A stretch of 46,834 nucleotides of DNA from Lujinxingiaceae bacterium (GTDB lineage: Bacteria > Myxococcota_A > Bradymonadia > Bradymonadales > Bradymonadaceae): the NCBI GenBank assembly GCA_013697635.1, contig JACCWM010000200.1, positions 1 to 46,834 of the forward strand, given 5' to 3'. The position numbers and the translations under genes are program-made. The first letter of the stretch is position 1. Each line of letters starts with the position of its first letter. The notes beneath the pieces were generated by a model, which made no database searches, was not told where the DNA came from, and saw only the letters and a list, made by a program, of their open reading frames with translations. Shown here one piece after another: positions 31,997 to 40,356 of this stretch.

Positions 31997-33157
31997 TTAG
32001 AAGCGCCCGAACAGGCTGACACCGGCCTGACCGCGGCCGGCGGCTGGCGCCAGCTTGACGCTCGCGCCCGCAGCGTTGTCCGGGGCGCTGCTGCTGCCCG
32101 CGAGCCATTCCCAGCTCAAAAGGCCGATGCCGGTGCTCATCAAGACGCCTCCGAGCACGCTGGTCGTGATCGCGGCACCGGCCGTGTCGTAGACTTCGGG
32201 GCAGCGCGAGAATGAACCGTCAACACAAGCCGAGTCTCCGTCGTATCGCGCCAGCACGATGCCCGTCGCGAGCAGCGAAGCGCCCGACAAGGCGGCGATC
32301 CAACCCCAGACCGCGCGGCTGCTGCCCATACGATCGATCGGCCCATCGCCGCGGCTGACGACCGAGCGCGGCGCCGGCGCACTCTGGCTCAAGTGTACTC
32401 GCAACAAGATCAATTCCGGTGAGCTCTCGCCGACGATGACGGCCTCGGTCAAGCCGCGGTGGCCTTCGAGCACGAAGCGCAGCTCGTGGCGGCCCTGATC
32501 GACGGGGATCGTGACATCGCCTTTGCCGATCAAGTTCTCATCGAGGTAGATCGCCGCCTCGGCAGGCACGACGCTGACGCGAAGGCGCACGGTGGTGCCC
32601 TCGCGATCATCGATGGGCTTTTCAACGGGCTTTTCAACGGGCTTCTCGGCCCGCGGCTCGGCATCGACCACGACGCGCTCAGGGATGGCCGTGGCTGAGA
32701 GCAGGTTGTTCAGCGAGCGCGAGTAGCTCTTGGCCACCTCGGCTCGCCCGCAGAGCTCACAGGCGCCCTTGATGCTGTTGAGCACGTTGCCGCTTCGCAG
32801 ATCGTACAAGGTCAGCGTCCAGTCGTAGATCTGTGATTCGCCGGCAAACTGCATTGTAAAGCCCGTGCGCGCATCCAAAGAAGCGCCGGCTTTCTTGAGG
32901 CAGTCCGAGGTAAAACAATCGCGCACGATCGGATTAAGCCTTGCGCGTGCCTTGTCGGCGTCGATGAACGACCAGCCCGTTCGCGCGGCAAAGGTCTGCG
33001 CGGTCGCCTCTTCGATGTCGGCGCGAACGCGCGCGTCGACGCCGCCGGCGATCTCCAACTGTAGGCCGGCCACGGTCTCGGCGGCAACCGGCGCCGCGAG
33101 CGCAAGGCTCGCCAAGACGCCCGCGATCAGAAACGAATAGCGCGCAGATACTGTCAT
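31997..33157 (-). CDS. Secreted PEGA-domain protein with two C-terminal membrane helices
   Basis: 386 residues from the ATG at 33157 (AGGA five bases upstream), one base overlapping the murI stop; the ATG at 33160 is also possible. A signal peptide ends near 'APVAAE'. Residues about 25-165 form a domain with four Cys ('RDCFTSDCLKKAG' and 'GACELCGRA') that may pair outside the cytoplasm. A Glu-Lys-Pro-Val repeat (about 172-183) links to a PEGA domain (about 192-262, 'VSVVPAEAAIYLDENLIGKG'). Two hydrophobic helices follow at about 285-306 and 328-350, and the protein ends in Phe. It resembles the TPR protein downstream of the kinase in its two helices and C-terminal tail. Function unknown. Confidence 0.82.
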   Translation of the reverse strand: MTVSARYSFLIAGVLASLALAAPVAAETVAGLQLEIAGGVDARVRADIEEATAQTFAARTGWSFIDADKARARLNPIVRDCFTSDCLKKAGASLDARTGFTMQFAGESQIYDWTLTLYDLRSGNVLNSIKGACELCGRAEVAKSYSRSLNNLLSATAIPERVVVDAEPRAEKPVEKPVEKPIDDREGTTVRLRVSVVPAEAAIYLDENLIGKGDVTIPVDQGRHELRFVLEGHRGLTEAVIVGESSPELILLRVHLSQSAPAPRSVVSRGDGPIDRMGSSRAVWGWIAALSGASLLATGIVLARYDGDSACVDGSFSRCPEVYDTAGAAITTSVLGGVLMSTGIGLLSWEWLAGSSSAPDNAAGASVKLAPAAGRGQAGVSLFGRF

Positions 33158-34011
33158 CATGTTCCTACCGTCCTACTGGTCATTGCGCTCATGTCGACGA
33201 TGTCGACGTGCTCGCAGCTAAGGATCTCACCGCCGAAAAAGCGCGACGCCGTGCTCACGAAACCATCGGGGATATCGGTCAAGAGGAAGCGGCGCTGGCC
33301 ACAGGAGCCCTCGGCGCGAAGCAGGCCCTGGGCCTGCAACGTCTCTTTGAGAGACTGCGCCGTGGTGGCCGCTGAGTCAAGCAAGGTCACGGCGCCGGCG
33401 ATCCGACGCGCGACCACGCGCGCGATCGCCTCGCCAAGCAACGGATAGTGTGTGCAGCCCAAGATCAACGTGTCGACATCGTGGGTTTGCAGGCCCACCA
33501 GATAGCTCTCAATGATCGTCTCGGCCACGCTACCCGATGTCCAACCCTCCTCGGCCAAAGGCACGAGCAGCGGGCAGGCCACCTGATGCACGGTCAGCGC
33601 CGCATTGATCGCGCACAGTGTCTGCGGATAACTCTGGCTGAGCACGGTGCCCCGTGTGCCCATCACGGCGATCACCCCGGTTTTGGTCAAAGCCGCCGCA
33701 CGGCGCGCCACGGGCTCGACGACGCCGACAATCGGCAGCGCGTGGCGCTCGAGCAAGGCCGGCAGCGCATAGGCCGTCGCCGTATTGCAGGCCACGACCA
33801 GCGCCTTGATGTCCATGGACCGAAGCATCTCGGTGGCGTTGAGCGCATAGCGGCGCACCGTGTCCGCGCCCCGGTTGCCATAGGGCACGCGCGCCGTATC
33901 GCCCAGATAGATCACGTTCTCCGAGGGCAACGCCTCGACCACGGCGCGCATCACCGTCAGGCCACCGACTCCGCTGTCGAAGATTGCTATGGGTCGATCG
34001 TTTCGGTTCAT
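33157..34011 (-). CDS. murI: Glutamate racemase
   Basis: 284 residues from the ATG at 34011, the position where homologues start ('PIAIFDSGVGGLTVMRAV'). Both catalytic cysteines are present: Cys75 in 'VVACNTATA' and Cys186 in 'LGCTHYPLL', with Asp12 and His188 beside them. It supplies D-glutamate for peptidoglycan. The ribosome site is weak. It is the first gene of a two-gene unit with the PEGA protein and diverges from the envelope cluster that begins at 34169. Confidence 0.96.
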   Translation of the reverse strand: MNRNDRPIAIFDSGVGGLTVMRAVVEALPSENVIYLGDTARVPYGNRGADTVRRYALNATEMLRSMDIKALVVACNTATAYALPALLERHALPIVGVVEPVARRAAALTKTGVIAVMGTRGTVLSQSYPQTLCAINAALTVHQVACPLLVPLAEEGWTSGSVAETIIESYLVGLQTHDVDTLILGCTHYPLLGEAIARVVARRIAGAVTLLDSAATTAQSLKETLQAQGLLRAEGSCGQRRFLLTDIPDGFVSTASRFFGGEILSCEHVDIVDMSAMTSRTVGT

Positions 34012-34168
34012 CACAACACGCCGCCAAAAATCAACCGTGGGCTGGACTGCCACTCTGGCGCACTTTAGGACGAATCAGCTGGAAAATCCACATTGTTGCA
34101 AGACGATCGGATATGCTACCGTGCTCGGGCGTGATCCGTCTTTGGATTTGTGGTCATCTGGAGTTGGT

Positions 34169-34939
34169 ATGCTGATTGGGTACAACAACGACGTCCAATA
34201 TCTGGGCAAGACTTTTCACATCCAGACCGAAGATCGGGGCAGCGGCAACGATCAAAGCATCGAAACCCAGCTCTTTCAGGGCGGTCAGATCCTGGATACG
34301 AAGATCACCTCCTACGTCGAGCACGTCGTGGGCCTCGAGGGCGACGATCGCACCAAAAAGATCAAAGCCCTGATGCAGGGCAGCCACAAAAGCTTGTACA
34401 AAAAACTCATGGCCGGCGAGTACAACGCGCTGGTTGGTCTGGCGCCGGTCGAGGGCAGCCACGAGGCCGACGAAGCCGACTTCACCCCCGGCCAGGATCG
34501 CGTTCCCGACGCCGCACGCATGGTCGAAGAAGAAGGAGCCACGGCATTTCCCGACCAGGGCATGGGCGATCACGTCGATCTGGCCTCGCTCAAGAGCAAG
34601 CTGGCGGGACTCAGCGGCGGCGCCGACGACGACGATGAGGAACTCAACGAGATCAGCGACAACGAGCCGGCCACGCAGGTCATGGATGCAAGCGCCCTGG
34701 GTGCGACCCAGCCGAGCTTGAGCTCGATGAGCGGCACCAAACCGAGCACGAAGACCTCGTCGATACCAGCATCGCTCAAGGCTGCGGCAGCCGCCAAGGT
34801 GGCCTTGCCTACACCGGTCAAAGAGTCTGTGGCCAGCCTGGACTTTGCGCCCAGCGGGGCCCTGGCCTGGAAAGGGTGCGAAGCTCCCGCTGAGGACTTT
34901 GCGCTGATCAAGCTCGTGGAGGCGTTTCTGCACGTCTGA
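34169..34939 (+). CDS. Unknown protein with conserved N-terminal module, first in the ftsEX cluster
   Basis: 256 residues from the ATG at 34169, with GGAG five bases upstream. An upstream open frame to 33989 overlaps murI and is not used. The first 90 residues ('GYNNDVQYLGKTFHIQTEDRG', 'IETQLFQGGQILDTKITSY') resemble an N-terminal module that I recall in several Myxococcota proteins of unknown function, with the recurrent 'QTED' and 'GG.IL..K.TSY' features. The middle is Asp/Glu-rich and low complexity; the end (about 225-256, 'AWKGCEAPAEDFALIKLVEAFLHV') is again more regular. No signal peptide or membrane segment, so cytosolic. It lies 24 bases before ftsE and may be a regulator or adaptor of that system; this is inference. 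Confidence 0.75.
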   Translation: MLIGYNNDVQYLGKTFHIQTEDRGSGNDQSIETQLFQGGQILDTKITSYVEHVVGLEGDDRTKKIKALMQGSHKSLYKKLMAGEYNALVGLAPVEGSHEADEADFTPGQDRVPDAARMVEEEGATAFPDQGMGDHVDLASLKSKLAGLSGGADDDDEELNEISDNEPATQVMDASALGATQPSLSSMSGTKPSTKTSSIPASLKAAAAAKVALPTPVKESVASLDFAPSGALAWKGCEAPAEDFALIKLVEAFLHV

Positions 34940-34963
34940 GCCGACGCTGCAGCTGACCACACC

Positions 34964-35683
34964 ATGATCTCCTGTTTTCATCTGTCGATAGCTCACCCTC
35001 GGGGGGAACACATGCTCTTCGAGGATGCCAGCTTCGAGATTGAAGCGGCATCGTGGACCGAGCTCATCGGCCCAGCAGGCTGCGGCAAGAGCTTGCTCTT
35101 CTCGGTGTTGAGCCTGCGTGCTAGCCCCCATCAAGGCCAGATCATCATCGCCGGGCGAAACCTCGATCGTCTCAAGGGTTCGGCCTATGCCGGGCTGCGT
35201 CGGCGTATCGGAAGCTGCAGCCAGTCTCTGGAGCTGCTCGAGCGGCGCACGGTGATCGAAAATCTCGTGCTGCCACTGGTGGTCCGTGGCGAAGCGTCGC
35301 GCGGTGCCGAGGAGGCCGAGCGCATGCTCGATGCGCTGCAGCTTCGCGCGCTGCGCGACGTGGCCGTGGGCCAACTGGGCTCAAACGAGCAGCGCGCGGT
35401 GGGCATCATGCGTGCCCTGATCGGTCGCCCGGCGCTGATCATCGTCGACGCCGGCCTCGATGGCCTCGAAGACTCCCTGGCGCGCGGTTTTGCGGGCTTG
35501 CTCAACGCCAGCCGCGCTCAGGGCAGCACGGTCATTTTGCTGGCCTCACAGCGCTGCACGTTTGCGCCCGACGGCGCGCGCCACCTGGTCATTCGCGACG
35601 CCGGCGTGCATGCCGGCGACGCCCACGCCCCGGCCGCTGTGGAGCCACCGGCAAGCTCGCGCGAAGGTGCGCTGCCATGCTGA
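34964..35683 (+). CDS. ftsE: FtsE-like ABC ATPase of the divisome, degenerate
   Basis: 239 residues; the ATG at 34964 gives the usual spacing to the Walker A motif (GPAGCGKS, 36-43). The Q-loop glutamine (Gln87) is present. Three ATPase features are not standard: the signature reads LGSNEQ (138-143) where FtsE has LSGGEQ, the Walker B catalytic Glu is Ala163 (VDA instead of ADE), and the H-loop His is Gln196. It should bind nucleotide but hydrolyse it poorly. Identity as FtsE rests mainly on context: an FtsX-like membrane protein overlaps it by seven bases and an EnvC-like gene follows. FtsEX links the Z-ring to peptidoglycan hydrolase activation in other bacteria. Confidence 0.8.
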   Translation: MISCFHLSIAHPRGEHMLFEDASFEIEAASWTELIGPAGCGKSLLFSVLSLRASPHQGQIIIAGRNLDRLKGSAYAGLRRRIGSCSQSLELLERRTVIENLVLPLVVRGEASRGAEEAERMLDALQLRALRDVAVGQLGSNEQRAVGIMRALIGRPALIIVDAGLDGLEDSLARGFAGLLNASRAQGSTVILLASQRCTFAPDGARHLVIRDAGVHAGDAHAPAAVEPPASSREGALPC

Positions 35684-36591
35684 GGCCGGCTCTACACACG
35701 TTTTACGACTGCAAGCTGCACACCGGCGTCGTCACCGTTTTGCTCGCCATTGCCTTGGTCGCGCCCGGCACGCTGGCGCTCTTCGCCGCCTGCAGCCACA
35801 GCGCGGCCAACCAGTGGTTGTCGAGTTATCAACCGATCGTCTATCTTGCGCCAGGCACCGCTGCCGAGGCCGCCCAAAAACTGGTCGACGAGCTCACGGA
35901 TTGGTCGACGGTAGCCGCCGTCACCCAGCGCACCCCTGCCGAGGCGCTCAAGCAGCTGCGCGAGCGCCTGGGCAACGATCACGTGCGCGAGCTCGGGATC
36001 ACCGAGGCGATGTTGCCGCAAAGTTTGATCTTGCGCCCTGCCATACCGGTGGCCGGCCACATCGATCTGGTCTCGCGTGTAGCCGGCCTCGAGGCGCGCA
36101 TGGAGGTCGCCTCGATCGACGTGCCCTCCTCGGGCGCGCTCAAGACCTTGAGCATTGTGCGCTGGGCGGCGATCGGCGCGGCGCTGCTGCTCGGCTTGCT
36201 CGGCCTGATCGCGAGCTACGTGATCATCGGATTTTTGCGCGCCTTGCAGAGAAACGAACAAGAAGAGCTCGCTGTGCTCGAGATCTTTGGCGCCGAAGAT
36301 CTCGTGCTGCGCCGCCCGTCGATTGTGCGCGGGCTGGCCGTCGGGCTTTGGGGCGGCGTGGGCGCGAGCATCGTGCTCGGAACAGCCTTGCTCACCTGGC
36401 AAGCCGACGTGGCCTTGGCCCTTGGCCAGATGAGCGTCTCGTCTTTGTGGGGTGCGCTGATCGTGGCCGCGCCCATGGCGATCGGCCCGCTCATCGGTCT
36501 GCTGGCCGGCATGAGCGTTGCCAGAAAGCCACTCGACCAAGATCGCGCCGCCTTGTTGCGCCCACTGCTTCGTTGGGGAGGTCTACGATGA
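35677..36591 (+). CDS. ftsX: FtsX-like permease subunit
   Basis: 304 residues, overlapping ftsE by seven bases and the envC-like gene by four (ATGA). Four hydrophobic segments are seen: one near the N-terminus (about 17-38) and three in the C-terminal half (about 170-190, 222-245, 263-280). Between the first and second lies an outer loop of about 130 residues, the FtsX arrangement that contacts EnvC. The stretch after helix 2, 'RNEQEELAVLEIFGAEDLVLRRPSIVRG', matches the cytoplasmic coupling helix block of FtsX ('R..EI.I..LVGA....IR.PF...G'). Membrane partner of FtsE. Confidence 0.88.
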   Translation: MLRPALHTFYDCKLHTGVVTVLLAIALVAPGTLALFAACSHSAANQWLSSYQPIVYLAPGTAAEAAQKLVDELTDWSTVAAVTQRTPAEALKQLRERLGNDHVRELGITEAMLPQSLILRPAIPVAGHIDLVSRVAGLEARMEVASIDVPSSGALKTLSIVRWAAIGAALLLGLLGLIASYVIIGFLRALQRNEQEELAVLEIFGAEDLVLRRPSIVRGLAVGLWGGVGASIVLGTALLTWQADVALALGQMSVSSLWGALIVAAPMAIGPLIGLLAGMSVARKPLDQDRAALLRPLLRWGGLR

Positions 36592-37640
36592 TGACGAATT
36601 TGCCCGTGCGCTCGGCGCTGCTTTGGGCCGTGCTGCTCGCCGGTGTGGCCGCCGCCTCGACGGCGCTCGCACAGCCCTCGACCTTTGTCGTGCTCGACGA
36701 GACCGAGGCACGCATTGCCTTCTTTGAGGCCGAGGCGCGCGCGACAAGCGCCGAGTTGGTCGAGCTCTCGCGCCGACTCGAGCTGCATACTCACGATGCC
36801 GATACGGCCCAGCGCGCGACCGTCAAGCTGCAGCGCGACACGACCAAACGCATGGCGAGCTGGGAGCGCGCCTGGCGCGCGATCGAGCGCGACGAAGGCC
36901 ACTGGAGCGTCGGCGCCGGCTCGGATACCCGCCAGCTCCTGAGCGCGGCCCAGCCCAAGGCGCTGGCCACGATGGCCCCCGAATTCGCGCTCCTGCGCAC
37001 GGTCCACCAGGACCGCCAGCGCGTCGACCTGCTGCTGGTGCAAAACCTCAAGCTCGGCGTCGAGCTCGCGCAAAACACGGCGCGCAAGAAGGCGGCAGAA
37101 CGTGAGCGCGAGGTGGTCGTTGAGCAGGCAAAATCACCCCAGCAGCGCGCGCGCGCCAGAGCCGAGCTCGACAAGAGCGAGGCCGAGCTCGCCGAAATGC
37201 TCGACACGATGACCCGAAACCAGACGGCTCAAGACTTTCATCGCCTCAAGGGCACCCTGGTGGCGCCGGTCAGCGGCCAGCCCACGCACCCCTTTGGGCC
37301 ACGAAAGCAGCGCGAGTCGATGAGCTACGTGCGCCACACCGGCCTCACCTACCAGGTTGCGGTGGGCACGAGCGTGCGCGCCGTTGCCTCGGGTCTCGTC
37401 GTGCTCGCCCAGCGCTTCGAAGGCTACGGCAACCTGGTGATCGTCGATCACGGCGCCAACTACCACTCGGTTTACGCCCACCTCGAGAGCATCGAGGTGG
37501 GCATCGGAAAGCAGCTCGCGCGAAACGAGGCCCTTGGAACTTCGGGCCAGACCGGTAGCATCGAGGGACCCAAACTGTATTTCGAGCTGCGCCACGAGGG
37601 CCAGCCCATCGATCCAGCACCGTGGTTTCTGAAACGCTAA
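36588..37640 (+). CDS. envC: EnvC-like murein hydrolase activator (LytM domain without catalytic residues)
   Basis: 350 residues from the ATG at 36588 (GGAGG six bases upstream), overlapping ftsX by four bases. A signal peptide ends near residue 29. Residues about 35-215 are predicted coiled coil, as in EnvC, and 222-350 form a LytM (M23) domain ending 'YFELRHEGQPIDPAPWF'. The zinc-binding residues of active M23 enzymes are not all present: His250 is kept, but the Asp four residues on is Thr254, and the HxH pair is Lys329/Tyr331. This is the EnvC/NlpD type of inactive LytM factor that activates amidases. With FtsEX it should act at the septum; the target amidase is not in the window. Confidence 0.88.
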   Translation: MMTNLPVRSALLWAVLLAGVAAASTALAQPSTFVVLDETEARIAFFEAEARATSAELVELSRRLELHTHDADTAQRATVKLQRDTTKRMASWERAWRAIERDEGHWSVGAGSDTRQLLSAAQPKALATMAPEFALLRTVHQDRQRVDLLLVQNLKLGVELAQNTARKKAAEREREVVVEQAKSPQQRARARAELDKSEAELAEMLDTMTRNQTAQDFHRLKGTLVAPVSGQPTHPFGPRKQRESMSYVRHTGLTYQVAVGTSVRAVASGLVVLAQRFEGYGNLVIVDHGANYHSVYAHLESIEVGIGKQLARNEALGTSGQTGSIEGPKLYFELRHEGQPIDPAPWFLKR

Positions 37641-37690
37641 GTGCCCAGACCTGTTTTTGTTGACGTTATGTGCTCCAAAGGTTGTCTTTC

Positions 37691-38416
37691 ATGTTCGAGA
37701 ACGCTCGCGTTGCCGTCGTCGTCCCTGCCTTTTGCGAGGCCCAGTTGCTGCCCCGCACCCTGGCGCGCATGCCCGACTATGTGGACTGGATCGTCGTCGT
37801 CGATGACGGCTCGCCGGATCAAACCTTTTGGGTGGCCAGCGAGTTTGCGCGCCATCATCCCCGCGTCAAGGTCGTGCGCTTGGGATTCAACTACGGCGTG
37901 GGCCGCGCGATCACCGAGGGCTACCGCTGGGCCATGGCGCTGGGCGCCGACGTGGTTGCTGTGATGGCGGCCGACGACCAGATGGATCCGGCCGATTTGC
38001 CCGGCGTGCTCCGCCCGGTGACCGCGGGCTTTGCCGACTACTCCAAGGGCAATCGTCTGATCCACCACGAAGCACGCGCGATGCCGCCGGTGCGCCGCGC
38101 CGGCACGCGTCTGCTCGCCAGGCTGACCGGCTACGTGGCCGGCATCGCCGATCTCGACGATGCGCAGTGCGGCTACACCGCGATCAGCTCGGCGATGCTG
38201 CACAAGTTGCCGCTCGACGACATCTATCCGCGCTACGGCTACCCCAATGACATGCTGCTTCGCCTGGCCGAGCGGGGCGCGCGCATCGTCCAGCCGGTGG
38301 TGCGCCCGATCTACGCCGACGAGATCAGCGGGCTGAGCGTGCCGCGCGTGATCGTTCCAATCTCGAGCATTCTGATGCGCGGCGCGATGCGCCGCGCCGT
38401 GGGGAGGCGAATCTGA
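37691..38416 (+). CDS. Family 2 glycosyltransferase
   Basis: 241 residues from the ATG at 37691 (AAAGG nine bases upstream; a GTG at 37670 is also possible). GT-A fold: 'VAVVVPAFCEAQLLPRTL' at the start, 'WIVVVDDGSPDQT' (nucleotide-binding Asp pair), 'GFNYGVGRAITEGYRWA', then 'VAVMAADDQMDPADL', the DxD-like metal site. It resembles dolichyl-phosphate or undecaprenyl-phosphate sugar transferases, but I see no C-terminal membrane pair. Acceptor unknown. Stop and start overlap the next glycosyltransferase by one base (TGATG), so the two probably make or modify the same polysaccharide or lipid-linked sugar. Confidence 0.92.
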   Translation: MFENARVAVVVPAFCEAQLLPRTLARMPDYVDWIVVVDDGSPDQTFWVASEFARHHPRVKVVRLGFNYGVGRAITEGYRWAMALGADVVAVMAADDQMDPADLPGVLRPVTAGFADYSKGNRLIHHEARAMPPVRRAGTRLLARLTGYVAGIADLDDAQCGYTAISSAMLHKLPLDDIYPRYGYPNDMLLRLAERGARIVQPVVRPIYADEISGLSVPRVIVPISSILMRGAMRRAVGRRI

Positions 38417-39582
38417 TGCGAATCCTGTGTTTGACGAGCAGCTATCCGCGCTATGCCAGCGACATCGCCGGGCGCTTCGTGCTCGAGTTCTGCGACCATC
38501 TGGCCCGCTGCGGCCATGTGGTCGACGTGCTCACCTGGAGTGATGCCGCGGTCGACGACGACTTTGCGCCGATCAACCACTGCATCGAGCGCGTGCGCTA
38601 TGCACCGAGCGGTCTGGACACGCTCTTCTACGGCGCCGGCGTGCCCGAGAACCTCGAGCAAACCCCGCTCAAGGGCGTGCTCGTGCCGGCGGCCATGGCC
38701 ACGATGGCCGCGCGCCTGGTCCAAAAAGTGCGCGCTCGGCGCAACCCCTACGACGTGATCGTCGGCCACTGGCTCTTGCCCGGCGGCATTTTGGCGCGCC
38801 TCTGTGGCAAGCTTTTGGCTATTCGCTCAGTGGTCGTTGGCCACTCCGGGGGCGTGCATCTGCTTGGCCAGATGCCCAAACCGATCGCTCGCCAGCTCGC
38901 GCGCATCGTCGTCGACGGCGCGCTCACCGTGCCCACCGCCGAGCTGCGCGACAAGCTGTGCACCTTTGCCGATGCTCGCCATGCCAGTGTACTGCCCATG
39001 GGTTTTGAGCCGCCGCCCGTCGATCAGAGCGCGATCAAAAGCGAGCGCGTCGACTGGCTGTGCATGGGCCGCCACGTGCCGATCAAGGGCTTTGACGTGG
39101 CGATCGACGCTTTTAGCCGCGCGCGCCTGCACGACGGCTCGAACCTGCACATCGCCGGCGACGGCCCCGATCGCGTCCTGCTCGAAGCCCAGGCGCGCGC
39201 GCGCCCCGACATCCACTTCCACGGTATCGTCACCGGCAGCCAGAAGAGCGCCCTGCTCGCCCGCTGTGGCTACTACCTGCTGCCCTCCAAGACGCTACCC
39301 TCGGGCCGCCACGAAGGCCTGCCCGTCAGCTTTTTGGAGGCCGCCTCGCTGGGCCTGATCGCGCTCAGCGGCCCGGTGCCCGGCATCGACGTCTACCTGG
39401 CTCGCCCGGAGCTGCAACGCGTCGCCGAGGGCGACGTCGCGGCCTGGTCACGCGCGATCGAGCGCCTCTCTCAGCTTGCGTCCAAAGAGCGCGCCCAGCT
39501 CGCGCAGGCCAGCCGCGAGAAGGTCGCGCACCTAGCCTGGCCCCGGCTGATCAAGGATTGGGAGCGCGTGTTGTTCGGCTAG
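38416..39582 (+). CDS. Family 4-like glycosyltransferase
   Basis: 388 residues. GT-B fold: N-terminal 'MRILCLTSSYPRYASDIAGRFVLEFCDHLARCGHVVDVLT' type opening, 'VIVGHWLLPGGILARL', then the donor domain with 'GRHVPIKGFDVAIDAF', 'LHIAGDGPDR', 'HFHGIV' and the 'GRHEGLPVSFLEAASLG' block carrying the Glu-x7-Glu-type nucleotide-sugar site. Retaining transferase; sugar and acceptor cannot be read. Overlaps the preceding GT2 gene. Last gene of the run that starts with the unknown protein at 34169, and converges on the isochorismatase-like gene. Confidence 0.93.
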   Translation: MRILCLTSSYPRYASDIAGRFVLEFCDHLARCGHVVDVLTWSDAAVDDDFAPINHCIERVRYAPSGLDTLFYGAGVPENLEQTPLKGVLVPAAMATMAARLVQKVRARRNPYDVIVGHWLLPGGILARLCGKLLAIRSVVVGHSGGVHLLGQMPKPIARQLARIVVDGALTVPTAELRDKLCTFADARHASVLPMGFEPPPVDQSAIKSERVDWLCMGRHVPIKGFDVAIDAFSRARLHDGSNLHIAGDGPDRVLLEAQARARPDIHFHGIVTGSQKSALLARCGYYLLPSKTLPSGRHEGLPVSFLEAASLGLIALSGPVPGIDVYLARPELQRVAEGDVAAWSRAIERLSQLASKERAQLAQASREKVAHLAWPRLIKDWERVLFG

Positions 39583-39638
39583 AGGGCACAGCCAAGGCGT
39601 TCACCAAACGTCTGGCCGTGCTTTTTCAGGCCACGGCA

Positions 39639-40196
39639 CTACCGGATCATCTTCGAGAATCTCTTGAATGCCGGATGCTCCGCGCTTCGTAGCGCGTCGA
39701 AGACCAGCGACTCGTGGTTGGTGATCGTCGCGCCGGCTACGCGCATCTGTTCGAGACCGTTGTCGCGATAGGCGGGGCGGCGGCTGACGACCGCATCAAA
39801 AGGTACGATCACCTGGTGGCGGCGCTCGATCAGCGCGCGTACCGTGGCGAGCACGCAAATGTGGGCTTCCATGCCGCAGACGACGATCTGGTGAGGCAGC
39901 TCGATCAGTTGCGTGTGGAACTCCGGGGCCAGGCAAGCGTCGAAGGTCATCTTCTCGACGCGGATGGCGGCGCTGGATTTCAGCGCTTCGAGCAGGCCGG
40001 GCTCGGTGGGGCCAAGGCCCTTGGGATATTGCTCGGTGTAGACGATGCGCGTGCCAAGCTCGTGGGCCAGGGCGAGCAGCGTGTTGGTGGCCTTGAGGCA
40101 GAGCGCGCGGTCCTCCTCGGGCATGGCCGGCAAAAGCTTGTCTTGGACGTCGATCACGAGCAGAGCGCTCTCCTTGGAGAGGTAAATCTTGGACAT
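39639..40196 (-). CDS. Isochorismatase-family cysteine hydrolase
   Basis: 185 residues from the ATG at 40196, with GGAG five bases upstream. The triad of the family is complete: Asp16 in 'LLVIDVQDKL', Lys82 in 'VEKMTFDAC' and Cys114 in 'VCGMEAHICVLAT'. The closest named relatives by pattern are YcaC-like and nicotinamidase-like hydrolases; the substrate is open. It diverges from the L,D-transpeptidase gene, with 160 AT-richer bases between starts. Confidence 0.9.
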   Translation of the reverse strand: MSKIYLSKESALLVIDVQDKLLPAMPEEDRALCLKATNTLLALAHELGTRIVYTEQYPKGLGPTEPGLLEALKSSAAIRVEKMTFDACLAPEFHTQLIELPHQIVVCGMEAHICVLATVRALIERRHQVIVPFDAVVSRRPAYRDNGLEQMRVAGATITNHESLVFDALRSAEHPAFKRFSKMIR

Positions 40197-40356
40197 GGGA
40201 ACTCCAGAAGCTGCAAGGTGGCGAAATCTTTGGATTTCAAATTGTTTTACATCGCCGTGGCCTTTGTTAAAGTGGCAGGTGTTTCCATGGATGGCCAAGC
40301 GTTGGCTACACCATAGTGAAAACACGACGTCGATCAAGAGAACCGACTTGCAATAC

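Noticed and set aside
35460-36587. N-terminal extension of the EnvC-like open frame
   Set aside because: The open frame continues upstream through ftsE and ftsX, but the sequence there is Arg/Ala-rich shadow; the ATG at 36588 has a ribosome site and a signal peptide.
39613-39637. Inverted repeat after the GT4 gene as terminator
   Set aside because: Two competing short stems (TGGCC/GGCCA and GCCGTG/CACGGC) and the T run lies in the loop rather than after the stem.
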